Part shown: positions 34,586 through 46,098 of the stretch, one piece after another
Layout: each line of letters begins with the position of its first letter
How positions within the stretch are numbered: the stretch's first letter is position 1
NCBI GenBank assembly: GCA_029721435.1
Contig: CM056582.1
Coordinates: forward strand, 41,994,611 to 42,058,610
DNA length: 64,000 nt
Source: Gymnothorax reevesii
Lineage: Eukaryota; Chordata; Actinopteri; Anguilliformes; Muraenidae
Reading direction: 5' to 3'
Notes under the pieces: model-generated
The model's database searches: none
What the model saw: only the letters and a program-made list of their open reading frames with translations
Told to the model about the DNA's origin: nothing
Made by a program: the position numbers and the translations under genes

Positions 34586-35491
34586 CATGGGCGTAAAAAT
34601 GCGTATGGACGCTATGGACGTGTCCATACCAATATTTTGATGTGTTTAAAATGTCCACCATACCAATTTGCACGGCATTCGGGACACAAAAGGTTAAATT
34701 TCCCCTCCTTAGTTCCGCCTCTCAAAGACGGCATGTCATTGGTGGGGACAGCCTTACTATCTGTGATTGGCTCTCCTTCCTATATCCATCATCATGACTG
34801 GGTTGTCATTGGTAAGTTGGTAAGCTACGCGGCGAAAATAAAAAATAACAGCGTAATAACGCGTCTACTGTCGCTGGCTCGGGGAATGTCTGACTCGGGC
34901 AGGAAAAGAAAAAAGGCGGACATTAGACATTATTTCACCCAGTCAATGGTTAGTTACTCACACAAAATAGTCTTGTACAAACCTGTTCAGACCGCGACAC
35001 ATTTTCTCTTCCAAGCGCTCGATTTCATTGTTTTTCCAGTAGCACAGCATAAACCTCAACATGCAGTAGCCTAATAACTTCCGTGCTTCCCATTCCCATG
35101 CTTGTCGTTTTGGAGGGGGGGTGCGTTGCAGTCTGACACGGATTCTAATGAAACAGATTAATCTTGCTAAAAGTCTCTTAGAGCGGAGTGAAATAAGAAC
35201 AGAAAATCTTCACATAATTTTTAGAATCCGCTCATCTTTAGCCCTATTCGGACGAGAGAACAGAACGTGAGAAGGGTAGATCTTCATGCACGCACCGTTG
35301 TGAGTTGTGACAGTTATCACGTGACCGCCATCTCTACAATGCATGTTGATGCATCTGAATGCATTTTTACCCCACGTCCCCCCATAAAACTAGTCCCGTC
35401 CTAATAGGGCTTTAGATGGAATGGTTAGATGAGTAATAATATAGAAGGACAATGTATTATTAATGCAATAAACAGCCAGCCAGCATAAAAT

Positions 35492-35537
<46 letters not shown>

Positions 35538-35777
35538 GCAGCAAGAGACAAAAATAGGTAGTGTTTCTTGATCATAAATTTTGTTTTACAGCCACAACAC
35601 AGCAGCTCTGCAGATCAGTCTCCATCAGGCAGACAGGTATATTTCATGTGGAAATTAAGCAACACACTGTATTGCTGATTGATGAGGCTGTATTTTGAGT
35701 AGGTTAGGTCATGAAATAGAGAGGCATGGGAGGCAAGTTATGTCCCCACCAATGTCAACACCATTATTACGCCCTTG
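34586..35777 (+). mobile_element. Short hAT element with exact 8-bp target duplication
   Basis: Starts CATGGGCGTAA and ends with the reverse complement of CAAGGGCGTAA. The flanks TGCGTGGC at 34578-34585 and 35778-35785 are identical. It is about 1.2 kb, too short for a full transposase gene, and includes an (ATT)n tract at 35493-35537. Only a first coding exon is recognised. Confidence 0.88.
34886..34948 (+). pseudogene. hAT transposase first coding exon (orphan)
   Basis: ATG at 34886 encodes MSDSGRKRKKADIRHYFTQS and one more Met, ending at 34948 before GTTAGT, a plausible splice donor. A basic start followed by a DIRxYF motif is common at the N-terminus of hAT-type (MYM/TTF-finger class) transposases in fish. 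The remaining exons with the zinc finger and catalytic domain are absent from the 1.2-kb element, so this is the leftover 5' exon of an internally deleted copy. Confidence 0.55.
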
Positions 35778-35839
35778 TGCGTGGCAAATATCTGAATGAG
35801 AGTTACAATTTAGTATTGCATGTGTGGCAGGCCAAAGGA

Positions 35840-35945
35840 GGGCCCAGGCAAGGGACTGAACACCAAACTCCCGGGAAAGAGTCACATACACTGACCACAA
35901 CACCAAACAGCCAGGCTCGTTGGCAAGGTAGCCAGGGTGCGTACT
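35840..35945 (-). repeat. tRNA-like SINE fragment (tentative)
   Basis: On the minus strand, TGTTGTGGTCAGTG looks like an A box and GTTTGGTGTTCAGTCCC like a B box. No good cloverleaf and no tail were identified. Confidence 0.35.
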
Positions 35946-35949
35946 TATT

Positions 35950-36807
35950 AGGAGGAATTTCCAGTGACAGGACCCATCAACTGTCACACATTTTTGTTGA
36001 CATGAAGACAGCCTTTGCAAGTGGGTCTTTTCTCCTCCAGCAATGAGCTATGTCTTATCTAGTGGTTATTAGAGCTGGAATTAAAAACGTTTATGTCTTC
36101 ATAGATCTTGGGTACGATGGCCTCACCTTCAGCTACACAAAGAGGGGATGATTGTTAATCAACCCAGATGTATCTCATTGATTTACTGATGACTGTTTAC
36201 AAAGACAGAGCCTGATTCTGATGGGCAATCGCCACATGTTCTTAAAATGCTGACTGAAGGCTCTGGGAGTCTTAAAGGTTAGTTCTCATGTTTTTTTTCT
36301 GTCAGTTGTACACAGTCAAATATTCGGTGTTAAACTCCTGTTTCATTAGGTAACCGTCTCAGCCATCGCTCTGCTGTTCTCCTGTTTTTACGATTCTTCC
36401 CCTTCGAATTCACTGCCGCAGCCCGTGTTGATGTCATAAAATCATTGCATATGCTTCCTCTTAAGTAAATCCAGCAGTCATATTTAACAACATACAGTGC
36501 TTGGTGCTGAATGAGTGCAGTAAATGAAGAGACTCGAAGTGTGATTGCTGTCTCACTTCTGTTGTCATCGCAGTTCACAATCGCGCGGTTAAAATCTTAC
36601 TTTATCAGCCTGGAGAGCGTAGGCTGCCATTGTCAGTTAATACAATAAAAACAGCATGTTTCTCCTTCATTAATAAGCCATTGCCTTGCAACTAGCTGCC
36701 TGAATAGCATGTAGTGGATACATCAGCAGACTGGTTTATAATGTTTTGTAAGGGTACTATTGTTATAAAGACATATCATATTCTGGCTCTACACCACTGG
36801 CAGGACT
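35950..36807. other. Intergenic DNA, nothing recognised
   Basis: No domain-bearing frame, no clear repeat structure. Confidence 0.5.
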
Positions 36808-36812
36808 GATAC

Positions 36813-38074
36813 TGTTGGGTTTTACAAAATGAACCAATCGCGAAAACCAGTAGAATGCAAAAGGAGGCTTTATTTCTGAAGGGGGAAACCCCCCAACAGA
36901 GCTGGCAACAGTACAATGTCTGCAATCCAAAAATCTGAGCCCAATGGGTGAAATCCAGAGTCATACACAGGGCACTAATCACAAAACCCTGGTCAGACAA
37001 AAAGAGGTCGAAAAACAAGAATTCAGGAAAAGTACAGGGAATCGGCAAAACTCGGTGTCTAGGGTGGTCCAGTCAGAAAGATAAACCACAATGAATCAAG
37101 GCGAAAACAAGCGTGGCACAGGAAACAAGGAAGAACGATCTGACAAAGTGAACGAAACAGACATCTTATATACACATCCGGGAGAACACATGATCAAGGA
37201 GAACAGGTGCAATCAATGGTAACAATAATCAGGGAGTGTCACATTAGGAATAAACTAATTACATGAATTTGGCCAAAGCCAAAACACAGACAGGGATCAC
37301 AAGACAAACCTATGAACAGAACAACAGCTCCGGTCAAGGAGTACTAAAGTGTATAGTTTAGAGAAAGGAAAGCACAAAGTATTTGTGGAGAACCACAGAA
37401 AATCGCAGCAGAGATAATAGGGAAAGGCAAGGAGGCGGAGACTAGAATAGGGCGAATGCTGAGAGATCGTTAGTCAATTAGTAAGTGCAGCTATACAATC
37501 CCGAGTGCTTGTTAGTAAGTAAGTCCAAATATACAGGGTAAGTGTTGGTTAGTAATTAGCAAAATAGGCGTGCAATGCACGGAATACCCCTCAGCCCGAT
37601 GTCGAAGTTTTTGGAGACGCCCGCCCAACCGCACGAAGGATAGCAATACCCCGTCAGCCTTGAGAGCTGAGGGGTAAAAAAACAATAAACAATAAATAAA
37701 GAGAGAGGAGGGAAGAACAAGAGATAATGAAAGAAGATTGAAACCCAGAAACCAATAAATCACCCGAATGAGTGGCACACTAGACAAGGGACCGTGAAAA
37801 AAGATACACACATGACAAGACAGGGGAGACAAAGTGCAAAGCATGGAAACATGGCATGGGAAATGAACATAGCAATAAAAACAAAACATGGCATGGAGAC
37901 TAAGAAACTAAAACATTAAAAATAATAAAACATGAATCTAATTACCAATACACAATCATAGAATGGTCAGACATGCGCAGGTCAGTCAAAACATGGCACT
38001 AGGCCAGGCGCAGAACTAAACATGTGCATGGCAAAAAACATGGAACATGGCATGGAAGAAACGGAATCACAACA
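36813..38074 (-). mobile_element. Solo LTR, 1262 bp
   Basis: On the minus strand it begins TGTTGTGATTCC and ends AAACCCAACA (TG...CA). It is flanked by an identical 5-bp duplication, GATAC on the plus strand, at 36808-36812 and 38075-38079. A TATA-like GTATATAAGATG (plus 37164-37175) and an AATAAAGCC polyadenylation-type signal (plus 36867-36875) are in the right order. No internal region is attached, so it is the product of LTR-LTR recombination. It resembles the LTR at 12514-13394 over part of its length. Confidence 0.85.
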
Positions 38075-38079
38075 GATAC

Positions 38080-40575
38080 TCCTGACTGCTCATCAGCGTG
38101 CTTTTGAGTTATGGGAAATTGTGTTCGTATTTGAGTGAGTGTGCCATGCTTCTGAATGAATTTACTCTTGCTGAGGAAGCTAGACATCAAAGCGTGCCAT
38201 TTGGCCAGCGCACACTGATGTAGAGCCCCACCTTCCCACTCGCGTAAATGTACACAACCATGGTTATCTGTCTGGCTAAGAGGAATTCTGCAAGCTGGCT
38301 GATTTCAGCAGCACAATGCTTCTTATTTAGCGAAGACCCTGGCATGACATCACGGTGAGGAGGTCTGAAATTTCAAAAATAATAACAAACTGTTGGCAAA
38401 AGAACTTCCTTGGCAATGGGCCTGGGTTCAAAAAAGAAGCAATGCTGGTCTTTAAATCAACATAACTCCTGTGACCCTAAAATTCTAGAATACTATTGCT
38501 GGCCATTTGTTTGAAATTTCTGAGGGGAGTTAAATACTCAATAAAAAATAAAGGAAATGACTAATTTTCTACACAGAGACTGATCTGAAATTGCTCTAAT
38601 TACCCTTTGGCCCTGTTGTGACATTTTATAGCCAGGGTATTTAAGGCTACTGTCAGCATCAGGGTATAATTGTATTTTACTGGTCAGGGCAGACAGCAGA
38701 AAGTTGTGAGTCTTCAGTTTCATCGAGACTGGAAATGTTGAGTGCAGATATTTTATGTATGTACTCACAGGACTCTTCGAGGCAGAGGTCTGGTCCCAAT
38801 CAACATTTATCTTTCTAGCTGGCACTTTCTACAAGCTCAGCCACTGCAAAGTTAACTCGTCAAACTGTGTTTATGAAGGGAAAGAGAAATGAATTGCTCC
38901 TTCCATTAGTGATTCAAAATGCTATACAGTGAGCACCATAATTCATCGGACAGTGAAATATTTTCCTCATTTAGGTTCTGCTGGCCTGGTCATTCAATGA
39001 ATCTGAATCCAAATGACCATGAAGAGGACACTGAAGGCAAAAAGTCACCAAAACAAGCAGGAACTGAAGTTGGCTGCAGTGCAGGCCTGGCAGAGCATAT
39101 TGATGCATCACAGACTTCAAGCAGTCATTGACACATGACAAAATGATTACTCTATGTTACACCTTCCAATAATTTTTCTCTGTGCTAAAATAGCTCCACC
39201 CCCCCACTATACAGAAAAGGTGCTGTCACCCGCAAATTAATATTGACACTCTGCACTCTAACCACATTTCCTGCACATCATTTCAAACATGTAGTGCTGG
39301 CATACAGCTTGTTAAATTTGTAAAAATGGTACTGTTAAACAACATAGAAGAGTGACAGAATCAAAGTTAAATGTCCATTGAAATGGAGTTAAGCTAATTT
39401 CAAATGAAGTTTCAAATGAATTGAACCTTTAAGTGAATCTTCAATGAGTGAATGAAATGAACAAAAATGTTATATGACTGAATGTATTCACAATCGATGT
39501 GTCTTACTCAGACTTCATGGTGCAGGCGAGGCAAGCAAGCTGAGCAAGAATGAAGAATTGCTGCTCTCTATCTCAACATCAATTCCCCTCCCGCCCTCTA
39601 CGCACCATAGACCTGACAATCATGCCAGGTCACATTAACTGTCAAGTCTGTACACTCCGAGATCACATCTTGCTTGGGGATTCAGTCAGCCTGACCACTG
39701 AAGTGCTGAATCGGCCTAGCTGGCATTAAGTCCAGATCTCGGCGAGGTGTGGGCAGCATTAGGGCACAATTCTGACTACTGTTGTCACGATAACAAATAT
39801 TGCTGGATGATAAATAATCCCAAAATTTATTGCGATGAACGATAATATTATCGTTTCGGTACCATTTTTCAAATATAATGATATTCTTTAAAAATGCAAA
39901 TTCACCCTTTTTAAAGATCAATGAGCTCCTAGGTTTTAGTGATTTTTAATGCCCTAAGTGTACTAAGAATTCAATAAAATAAAAAATAAAAAACAGAATA
40001 ATTGTCCAATGTATATTCAAGCCAAAAAACGCATGTAATCTTTCATGTCTAAGTCAAGTCAAAATTAGTCACAAGCTCCAAGCTTGTAAAGAATTTAATC
40101 TGCCACTATTGCACTCAGATAAAAGTCAAATAACATTCATTGAATATAGCCAATATATCAATAAAATCATTGACTTCACATTCAACTCCAAAATCATATC
40201 ACAAAGTCACATGCTCATGATATTTTATGAATTTAGACTACCCTGAATGTACTGTGTAATACCAAAAATGAAAAATATGAACATAATTACTATAGATACT
40301 CACCACTAATAAATCTTTTTTCTTTATCCAATCATCTGTCGAAACCATCTATGAGTTCTGTGAGTATTTTCAACTTCCCATTATTGACTAAAAACACAAT
40401 CCTGATGGAACTCCTGGAAATATGCATCACATATTTCGCATTACAAATTAACCAAGTGAATAAGCCAAACGACAACGGAAAACAGTGTCACTAATTAGCC
40501 ACATTCGGCTATATTCGGTGTCCAGTGATGCTCCATTTACATGAACAAACAAAAGTGAATCTACGAGGAAGGGCT
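38080..40575. other. Intergenic DNA with a hAT-like repeat fragment near 39775
   Basis: TTGTCACGATAACAAATATT near 39781 and the GATAAACGATAATATTATCG-like text after it resemble a common fish repeat, probably a hAT derivative, but no ends were found. No gene is seen. Confidence 0.4.
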
Positions 40576-40580
40576 GAAGC

Positions 40581-40672
40581 ACCTTTAATATTAGGGAACG
40601 ATACCACTAACTTTTAACCTTTACGACGCGATAGAAAAGTTAGTGGTATCGTTCGCTAATACTGCTAAAGGT
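40581..40672. repeat. Long imperfect palindrome (hairpin), ~35-bp arms
   Basis: The left arm 40581-40615 and right arm 40635-40672 are inverted copies sharing AACGATACCACTAACTTTT without mismatch, plus weaker outer pairing, with a loop of about 19 bases. It could be a fold-back or a tiny MITE. Confidence 0.8.
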
Positions 40673-41993
40673 CATGGATTAGCTGGGCGGCTGATGAAAT
40701 TACCATGATTTAGCTTTGGAGCGAGACGCCCAGCTGCGTTAGCACTGATAACCCGTGCGTATGCCGGCCACAGTAACCAATTAATTCAGCATTCACCGAA
40801 GTGAAAATGTAGGGTGATAATGCTTCGTATTAAAGTGTGCGAAAATGAGGTAGGAAAATAAAGGTCCATCAGGTTTGTTGGTAAGCTTACGTAATGCAGA
40901 GTTGTGGTTTGACTGGCCAAACTACCATTAATGGGAGCTGGCGAAGGTGCGTCAAAGAACTAAGCACCCACTCGCACTCCCGGGGGATACTGATACACAC
41001 TGAACCAACCATGCAACTTACCAGCCGTGTACAGCATTTGTCTCGACGAGTTACATAAAGGGACGCTGCAGTGTTCAGCCGTCAACCACTCACGCCACTG
41101 AAACTTAGGCTACAAGACTGTTTCATCTTCGCTCCACTAGCCGAATGGGCTACACAAAATACAGGTATACAGACTATTAATTATTATTATCATTAATTGA
41201 AATGGGATCCGTGCGTCCTTGCGTCCGTCCATGTGTACGTGCGTCCGTCCCACTTGGTTTCCGGAGCAGAACTCAAAAACTACTGAACCTAGCTCAACGA
41301 AACTTTATGTGCGGAATAGTCACCATGCCTAGATGTGCCTTTTTGGGTTTGCACCTTCCTCAGAATTTCTTTTTTGCCCGTTTCCATGGAAACGCAACTT
41401 AAAATCAGCATAGACATTGTTTTCGGAGCAGAAGTCAAAAACTACTGAACCCAGCTCAACGAAACTTTGTGTGGAACAATCAACATGCCTAGATGTGCCT
41501 TTTAGGGTTTGCGCCTTTCTCAGAATAGAATAGTAGGCGGGGGATATAGCTGACTCTGTCAGCTTGTAGTATAGTAATAATAACAACAAGCAATCTGTCG
41601 TCTCGAATATCCAAGTCGTTTCTTTTCCGCAGTGTTGAAACTTGCCGCCGCAGCCCCTGCCCACACAGCATGACATTTGACCGGCGTGCCTTAGCTGGCT
41701 AATTTGAAAAAGGAAGTTCTGTAGAATGCATCATGCATAAGATCAATTCAGTTACGGATATACTAAAAGTCGGAATGCTGTAGATATGAAATCGGATTTT
41801 CATGACTGAAAAAATCAGAGTTTTATTTATTTTCTTGATTTTGAAGATAAAAAGCGGAATTCCATGAATTAGTGGAAAAATCACATCCCTCAGACAAAGA
41901 GTTGAGTGATTGACAAGACGGTACACTCCACGGAGAAGTAAGGAACCGCAAGTAACCAGTCAAGATCAATGCACTGGAGTTAACTCTCTTGAC
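40673..41993. repeat. Intergenic DNA containing a GTCC-microsatellite-led repeat (41200-41530)
   Basis: GTGCGTCC/GTCCGTCC tracts at 41210-41250 are followed by two tandem similar segments, each with AAAAACTACTGAACC(T/C)AGCTCAACGAAACTT (41273 and 41436) and ATGCCTAGATGTGCCTTTT. The unit is about 163 bp, about two copies. The rest is anonymous. Confidence 0.6.
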
Positions 41994-42366
41994 TGTGACA
42001 ACCCCTCGTACTAGTGCTTGTACCTTTTGCTGCTGCTCTTTTGTGTCTGCAGGAGGGTCGTTAGTGGGATGGGCCACACCTGGGCCCGGTGTGCTCTGCC
42101 CTTTGAAAAGCTGTCTCAGCCTACAGCTCATGTTGCTCTTCTCCTGCCGTCACCTGAACCAACAACACCTCAGCAGCATTAAGCCTTTTGAAGATTTGTT
42201 TCTTTAATTTTCCACACATACACTCATATGCATTCAAACATGCTTTACACCACTGATTCCCATTTTTCTCTTTGTTTGGGAGTTTTTTGTTTAATAAATT
42301 AAGTTTGTAGCCTGCCACCTTGTGTCCGTCTCCCTCTATGTTGCAGCTAGTGAGCCGGCTGTAACA
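41994..42366 (+). repeat. 5' LTR of the Gmr1-like element
   Basis: Begins TGTGACAACCCCTCG and ends GCCGGCTGTAACA. Contains TTTAATAAATTAAG near 42288-42301, likely the polyadenylation signal region. Confidence 0.9.
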
Positions 42367-42368
42367 GA

Positions 42369-42381
42369 TGGGGGCTCGTTG
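42369..42381 (+). promoter_or_regulatory. Primer-binding site, proline-tRNA type
   Basis: TGGGGGCTCGTTGG, two bases after the 5' LTR, matches the start of the tRNA-Pro complementary primer site used by many retroelements. Confidence 0.7.
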
Positions 42382-43010
42382 GTTTTGTTGACCCGGTATA
42401 GAGGTTTTGGTATCGCTGTAATGTGGATACTCAGTTGTAGCCTATTTTGTCCCTCATATTTTTTTTGTAGGCGTAATTTGGTTGTTGGCAGACACTAGAG
42501 TGTGGTAAGTTGGCTCTTTTGTTGTTTGGTTGGTTAATACGGGTTGATTGTGTTGTTGAGCTGTTGAATGCTTTTGTTCTGTGACTTGGGCCGTCCAGTG
42601 TACATGTTAGGTAGATTGCTGCTGTTCTGTCCCTGTTAGGCTGAAGAACGATTCCCTAGGAGTTTGTTGGGGGGTTGTTAGTGTGGTGTGAACGTGGCTG
42701 GAGCAGGTGTCTCGGGACCACGTCCAAGGCTGCAGGGGAGGTCGCCACTTCTTGGTTGCTTCACCGGGCTTGTGGGTTTCAGTGCGTAAATACCCACCAC
42801 AAGTAACACCTGAAGCCTAGGGGGGAGTTCAGCTAGATCTTGGTTAGGCAGTTAGAGGGACAGAACTGCAGGATTGTTTTCAGCTGTGTATGGACTGTTG
42901 AGCTCTGCCTTTTTAGGTGTAGCAGGTAGTAATTGGGCATCAGTTTTGGTTGTGCGGTTTGGGCAAGTAAGGTTTTTTTTTCTTCTTTTCTCCATTTGTG
43001 TTCCTCAGTC

Positions 43011-43924
43011 ATGGCTTCTGTTGAGGAATTTTTGGATTCTCCGTCAGGAGTTTTTGGAGCGTTGTTCAGGAGAGCAATTAGTGAAAATCGCTGACCATTT
43101 TGAGATGGATGTTGGAGATAAATGGTCAAAGGAGAATATGAAGCATATTCTCAGAGAGAAACTGTTGGAATTGGGGATTTTTCGGTCTAAGTCGCATGTT
43201 GTTGGGGCAGGTTTAGACACAGAGTCTGCCTCGAGTGTGACTAGGGTGAGTTCAGAGTTAACTTTTGAGCAGCGCAGAGAGTTGTTGTTGTTGCAAAGTG
43301 AAATCAAAAGGCTTGAGCTAGAGGAGCGCAGGTAAAGCTTGCAGAGTGTTGGTGGGGGTCAGGCGCCTATGTTGTCTGGGCCTTCACGTTCTTTTGATGT
43401 TGCCAGTAGTTTGCGGTTGGTGCCTCATTTTTGTGAACGTGACCCCGATACATTTTTTCCACTTTTTGAGCGTGTGGCAGAAAGTAGAGATTGGTCTGAT
43501 GTAGAGCGTACCTTGCTACTACAGAGTGTTTTGACAGGTAAGGCACAGGAAGCGTACTCAGCACTTAGTGGGGCTGAGAGTAAAGTTTATTTGTCAGTTA
43601 AATCTGCAGTGTTAAAAGCGTATGAGTTTGTGCCTGAGGAATATCGCCAGAGGTTTCGGTCCTTGGGAGAAGTCTGGTAGGCGAACACATCTTGAGTTTG
43701 CCAGGGAGTTAACCACTCATTTCAGTCGTTGGTGTACTTTATTAGGGGTTAATATTTCTGCTGCATTGTGTGATTTAATTGTTCTGGAGCAGTTTAAAAA
43801 TTCTGTTCCCAGTCGAATTGCTATTTACATCAGTGAGCATATAGTGAAAACTGCATCAGAGGCTGCTACTTTAGCTGATGAGTATGTGTTGACACACTGT
43901 GGTGATCGTGAGTGTAAGGCTTAG
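43011..43924 (+). pseudogene. Gmr1-like gag with SCAN-related capsid region
   Basis: ATG at 43011 gives MASVEEFLDSPS, then a one-base insertion near 43045 moves the frame, which continues EQLVKIADHFEMDVGDKWSK (helical N-domain) and a Leu/Glu-rich coiled coil (LTFEQRRELLLLQSEIKRLE). A TAA at 43333 interrupts, then SFDVASSLRLVPHF, TLLLQSVLTGKAQEAYSAL and a second frameshift near 43660. The final part (THLEFARELTTHFSRWC, LCDLIVLEQFKNSVP, ASEAATLADEYV) has the layout of a SCAN domain, which is known to derive from a Gmr1-like capsid. A TAG at 43922 breaks the frame before the zinc knuckle. Confidence 0.82.
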
Positions 43925-44019
43925 GATGACACTTATTACCGGGGGGAGGGCGGTAGGTTTCTTCCAGCAGGTAACCGGGGTGTTGAGAGAGCCAGTGTAC
44001 ACCATGGTAAACTTGACAG

Positions 44020-44425
44020 GGCTGTATGCCGTCAGGGGCAGTTTGATCTAAGTAAGGTTTGTAACTACTGTAAAGGTAGGGGTCATTGGAAGGCAGAATG
44101 TCCGGTTAAATGTATTAGTAAAGGGGTGCTTGCTAAGCCTGTAGCATTTTCTACTCCTGTCAGTAAAGTCAATCTGGTTAGCTCTCCATGTGTTATTCCT
44201 CCTTGTGTAACTCCTTGTGTTGCCACTCCTTGTGAGCAGGGGAAGGCTGTTGTGAGGCCTGATATGGATTGTGGCCTGGGGGAGCCTGATTTTTCAGCTT
44301 TTGTCTCTGATGGCCATGTGTCGTTGGGGGGCAGTGATATTAAGGTACCGGTAAAAATCTTGAGGGATACTGGAGCCTTTAATTCATACATTGAGTTCTG
44401 TGCTTCCTTTTTCTCAGATTTCTGA
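44020..44425 (+). pseudogene. Gmr1-like zinc knuckle and protease
   Basis: In the same frame as the end of gag, CNYCKGRGHWKAEC (44060-44101) is an intact CxxCxxxxHxxxxC nucleic-acid-binding knuckle. A Pro/Thr/Cys-rich linker with CVIPPCVTPCVATPCEQG follows. The aspartic protease region starts near 44340 with VKILRDTGAFNSYI, holding the DTG(A) active site. The frame stops at 44425 and pol continues in another frame from 44391 on. Protease would process Gag-Pol. Confidence 0.82.
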
Positions 44426-45726
44426 CGCTAGTGATTATATTTTGATGCGGGGAATGGGGTTAAATGTGTTGCCTGTTCCAGTGCATAAGTTGGAGCGTGA
44501 TTGTGGGTTAGTCCAAGGTGAGGTGGCCATGGGGGTCCGTCCTGCACTGCCAATCCGGGGCGTAGATGTCATCATGGGGAATGACCTAGCTGGTAGCCGT
44601 GTGTGGGCTGATGGTCCGCCTCCTCCTGTGGTAACATCTGTGCCCTCTCTTACTGAGTCGCTTGATGAGAGTGCAAAGTGTTTTCCTGATGTGTTCACGG
44701 CTTCTGCAGTCACGCGGGCTATGTCCCGTGGGGCAGCAGAGGTTGAGCAGAGTAACACAGGGGACAGTGGGGTTTTCACTGTGTCTATACCGGACTTTTT
44801 GTCTGTTTCTCGCTGTGACCTAGCGGCGGAGCAGCGGGCTGATTCGACACTTGGTGAGCTGTTTAAGATGGTGCTTTCAGATGTTGATGTGAAGAGTGCT
44901 GCGAAGGGGTATTTACTTCAGAACGGGTTGTTGGTGAGGAAATGGGTGCCACATGGGGAGTTTTGTGGGTACTCCTGTATTTCAAGTTGTAGTCCATCCA
45001 AATTTCGGGAAGAGGTACTGAGAACGTCACATTACCAGTTAGGTCATTTGGGAGTTCGTAAGACCCACGACTATCTTCTTAGGTATTTCTTTTGACCTTG
45101 TGTGTAGAGGGATGTGGCTAGTTACATCAAAACATGTTATACATGCCAACTGACAGGGAAGCCCAATCAAGTTATCAAACCAGCCCCTCTGTCCCCCATT
45201 CCAGCATTTGCCCAACTGTTTGAGTATCTTATAATTGATTGTGTTGGTCCTTTGCCACGTTCAAAATCTGGTAGTAACTATTTGCTCACCGTGATGTGTC
45301 AAACAACCAGGTATCCAGCCGCATATCCATTGCGAACAATCACTGCTAGGTCTGTGGTCAAAGCGTTGTCAGTTTATTTCGATCTTTGGGATCCCGAAGG
45401 TGATCCAAACTGACTAAGGCAGTAATTTTTCATCATATTTGTTTGCCGAGGTTTTGAGGCAACTTCGGATTACACACAACCAGGCTTCGGCATATCATGC
45501 TCAGAGTCAAGGGGCCTTGGAGAGGTTCCACCAGACTCTTAAGTCATTGCTGCGCGGGTATTGTGTTGAGTTGGATCAGGATTGGGAGGAGGGATTACCG
45601 TGGTTGTTGCTAGCCGCCAGAGAGGTTGTGCAGGAGAGCACCAGTTTTAGCCCCAATGAGCTTGTGTTTGGGCATAAGGTGCGAGGGCCGTTGACTCTGC
45701 TGCACGACCAATTGGTGCAGACTTAA
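44391..45726 (+). pseudogene. Gmr1-like integrase, located upstream of RT
   Basis: The frame from 44391 includes the rest of protease (MGNDLAG-type flap end) and a spacer, then the integrase zinc-binding region: TSHYQLGHLGVRKTHDYLL, stop at 45093, then YIKTCYTCQLTGKPNQ. The catalytic core follows with YLIIDCVGPLPRSKSG (first Asp) and an IPKVIQTD stretch in another frame with a stop right after the second Asp near 45413. The third acidic residue is in SQGALERFHQTLKSLL (45439-45726). The location before RT is the reverse of the normal Ty3 order. Several stops and frame changes make it inactive. Confidence 0.85.
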
Positions 45727-46098
45727 CCTCCTCAAAATCTGGTTGAGTATGTTAATGGGTTTCGGCATAGGTTGTATATGGCTGGGGAGAAGGCTAGGGG
45801 GAAATTGGCCACTTCCCAGTCGAAAATGAAGTGCCTTTATGATCGAAAAGCTGAAGTTCACCAGTTTAGTCCGGGTGACCAGGTGCTTGCGTTATTGCCA
45901 GTGGTCAGTTCCCCATTTCAGGCTAAGTTTCATGGCCCAATCACAGTTCTGCGCCAGGTTTCTGAGTTGAATTACTTGTTGTTGACACCTGCGCGCAGAC
46001 GTAAAGTCAAATTTGTCATGTTAACCACTTAAAACCTTACTATACACGGGAGTTAGTCTTGTGAAGGGGAGGGGAGTGAGCAGCAGGCTGTCAAACCG

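Noticed and set aside
34577..35074. 165-codon plus-strand frame as a gene
   Set aside because: It crosses the hAT terminus and its first exon; only the 34886-34948 part resembles a known protein start.
37512..37889. 125-codon minus-strand hydrophobic frame
   Set aside because: It lies inside the solo LTR; Cys/Leu/Ser-rich translation of pyrimidine-rich DNA, no family.
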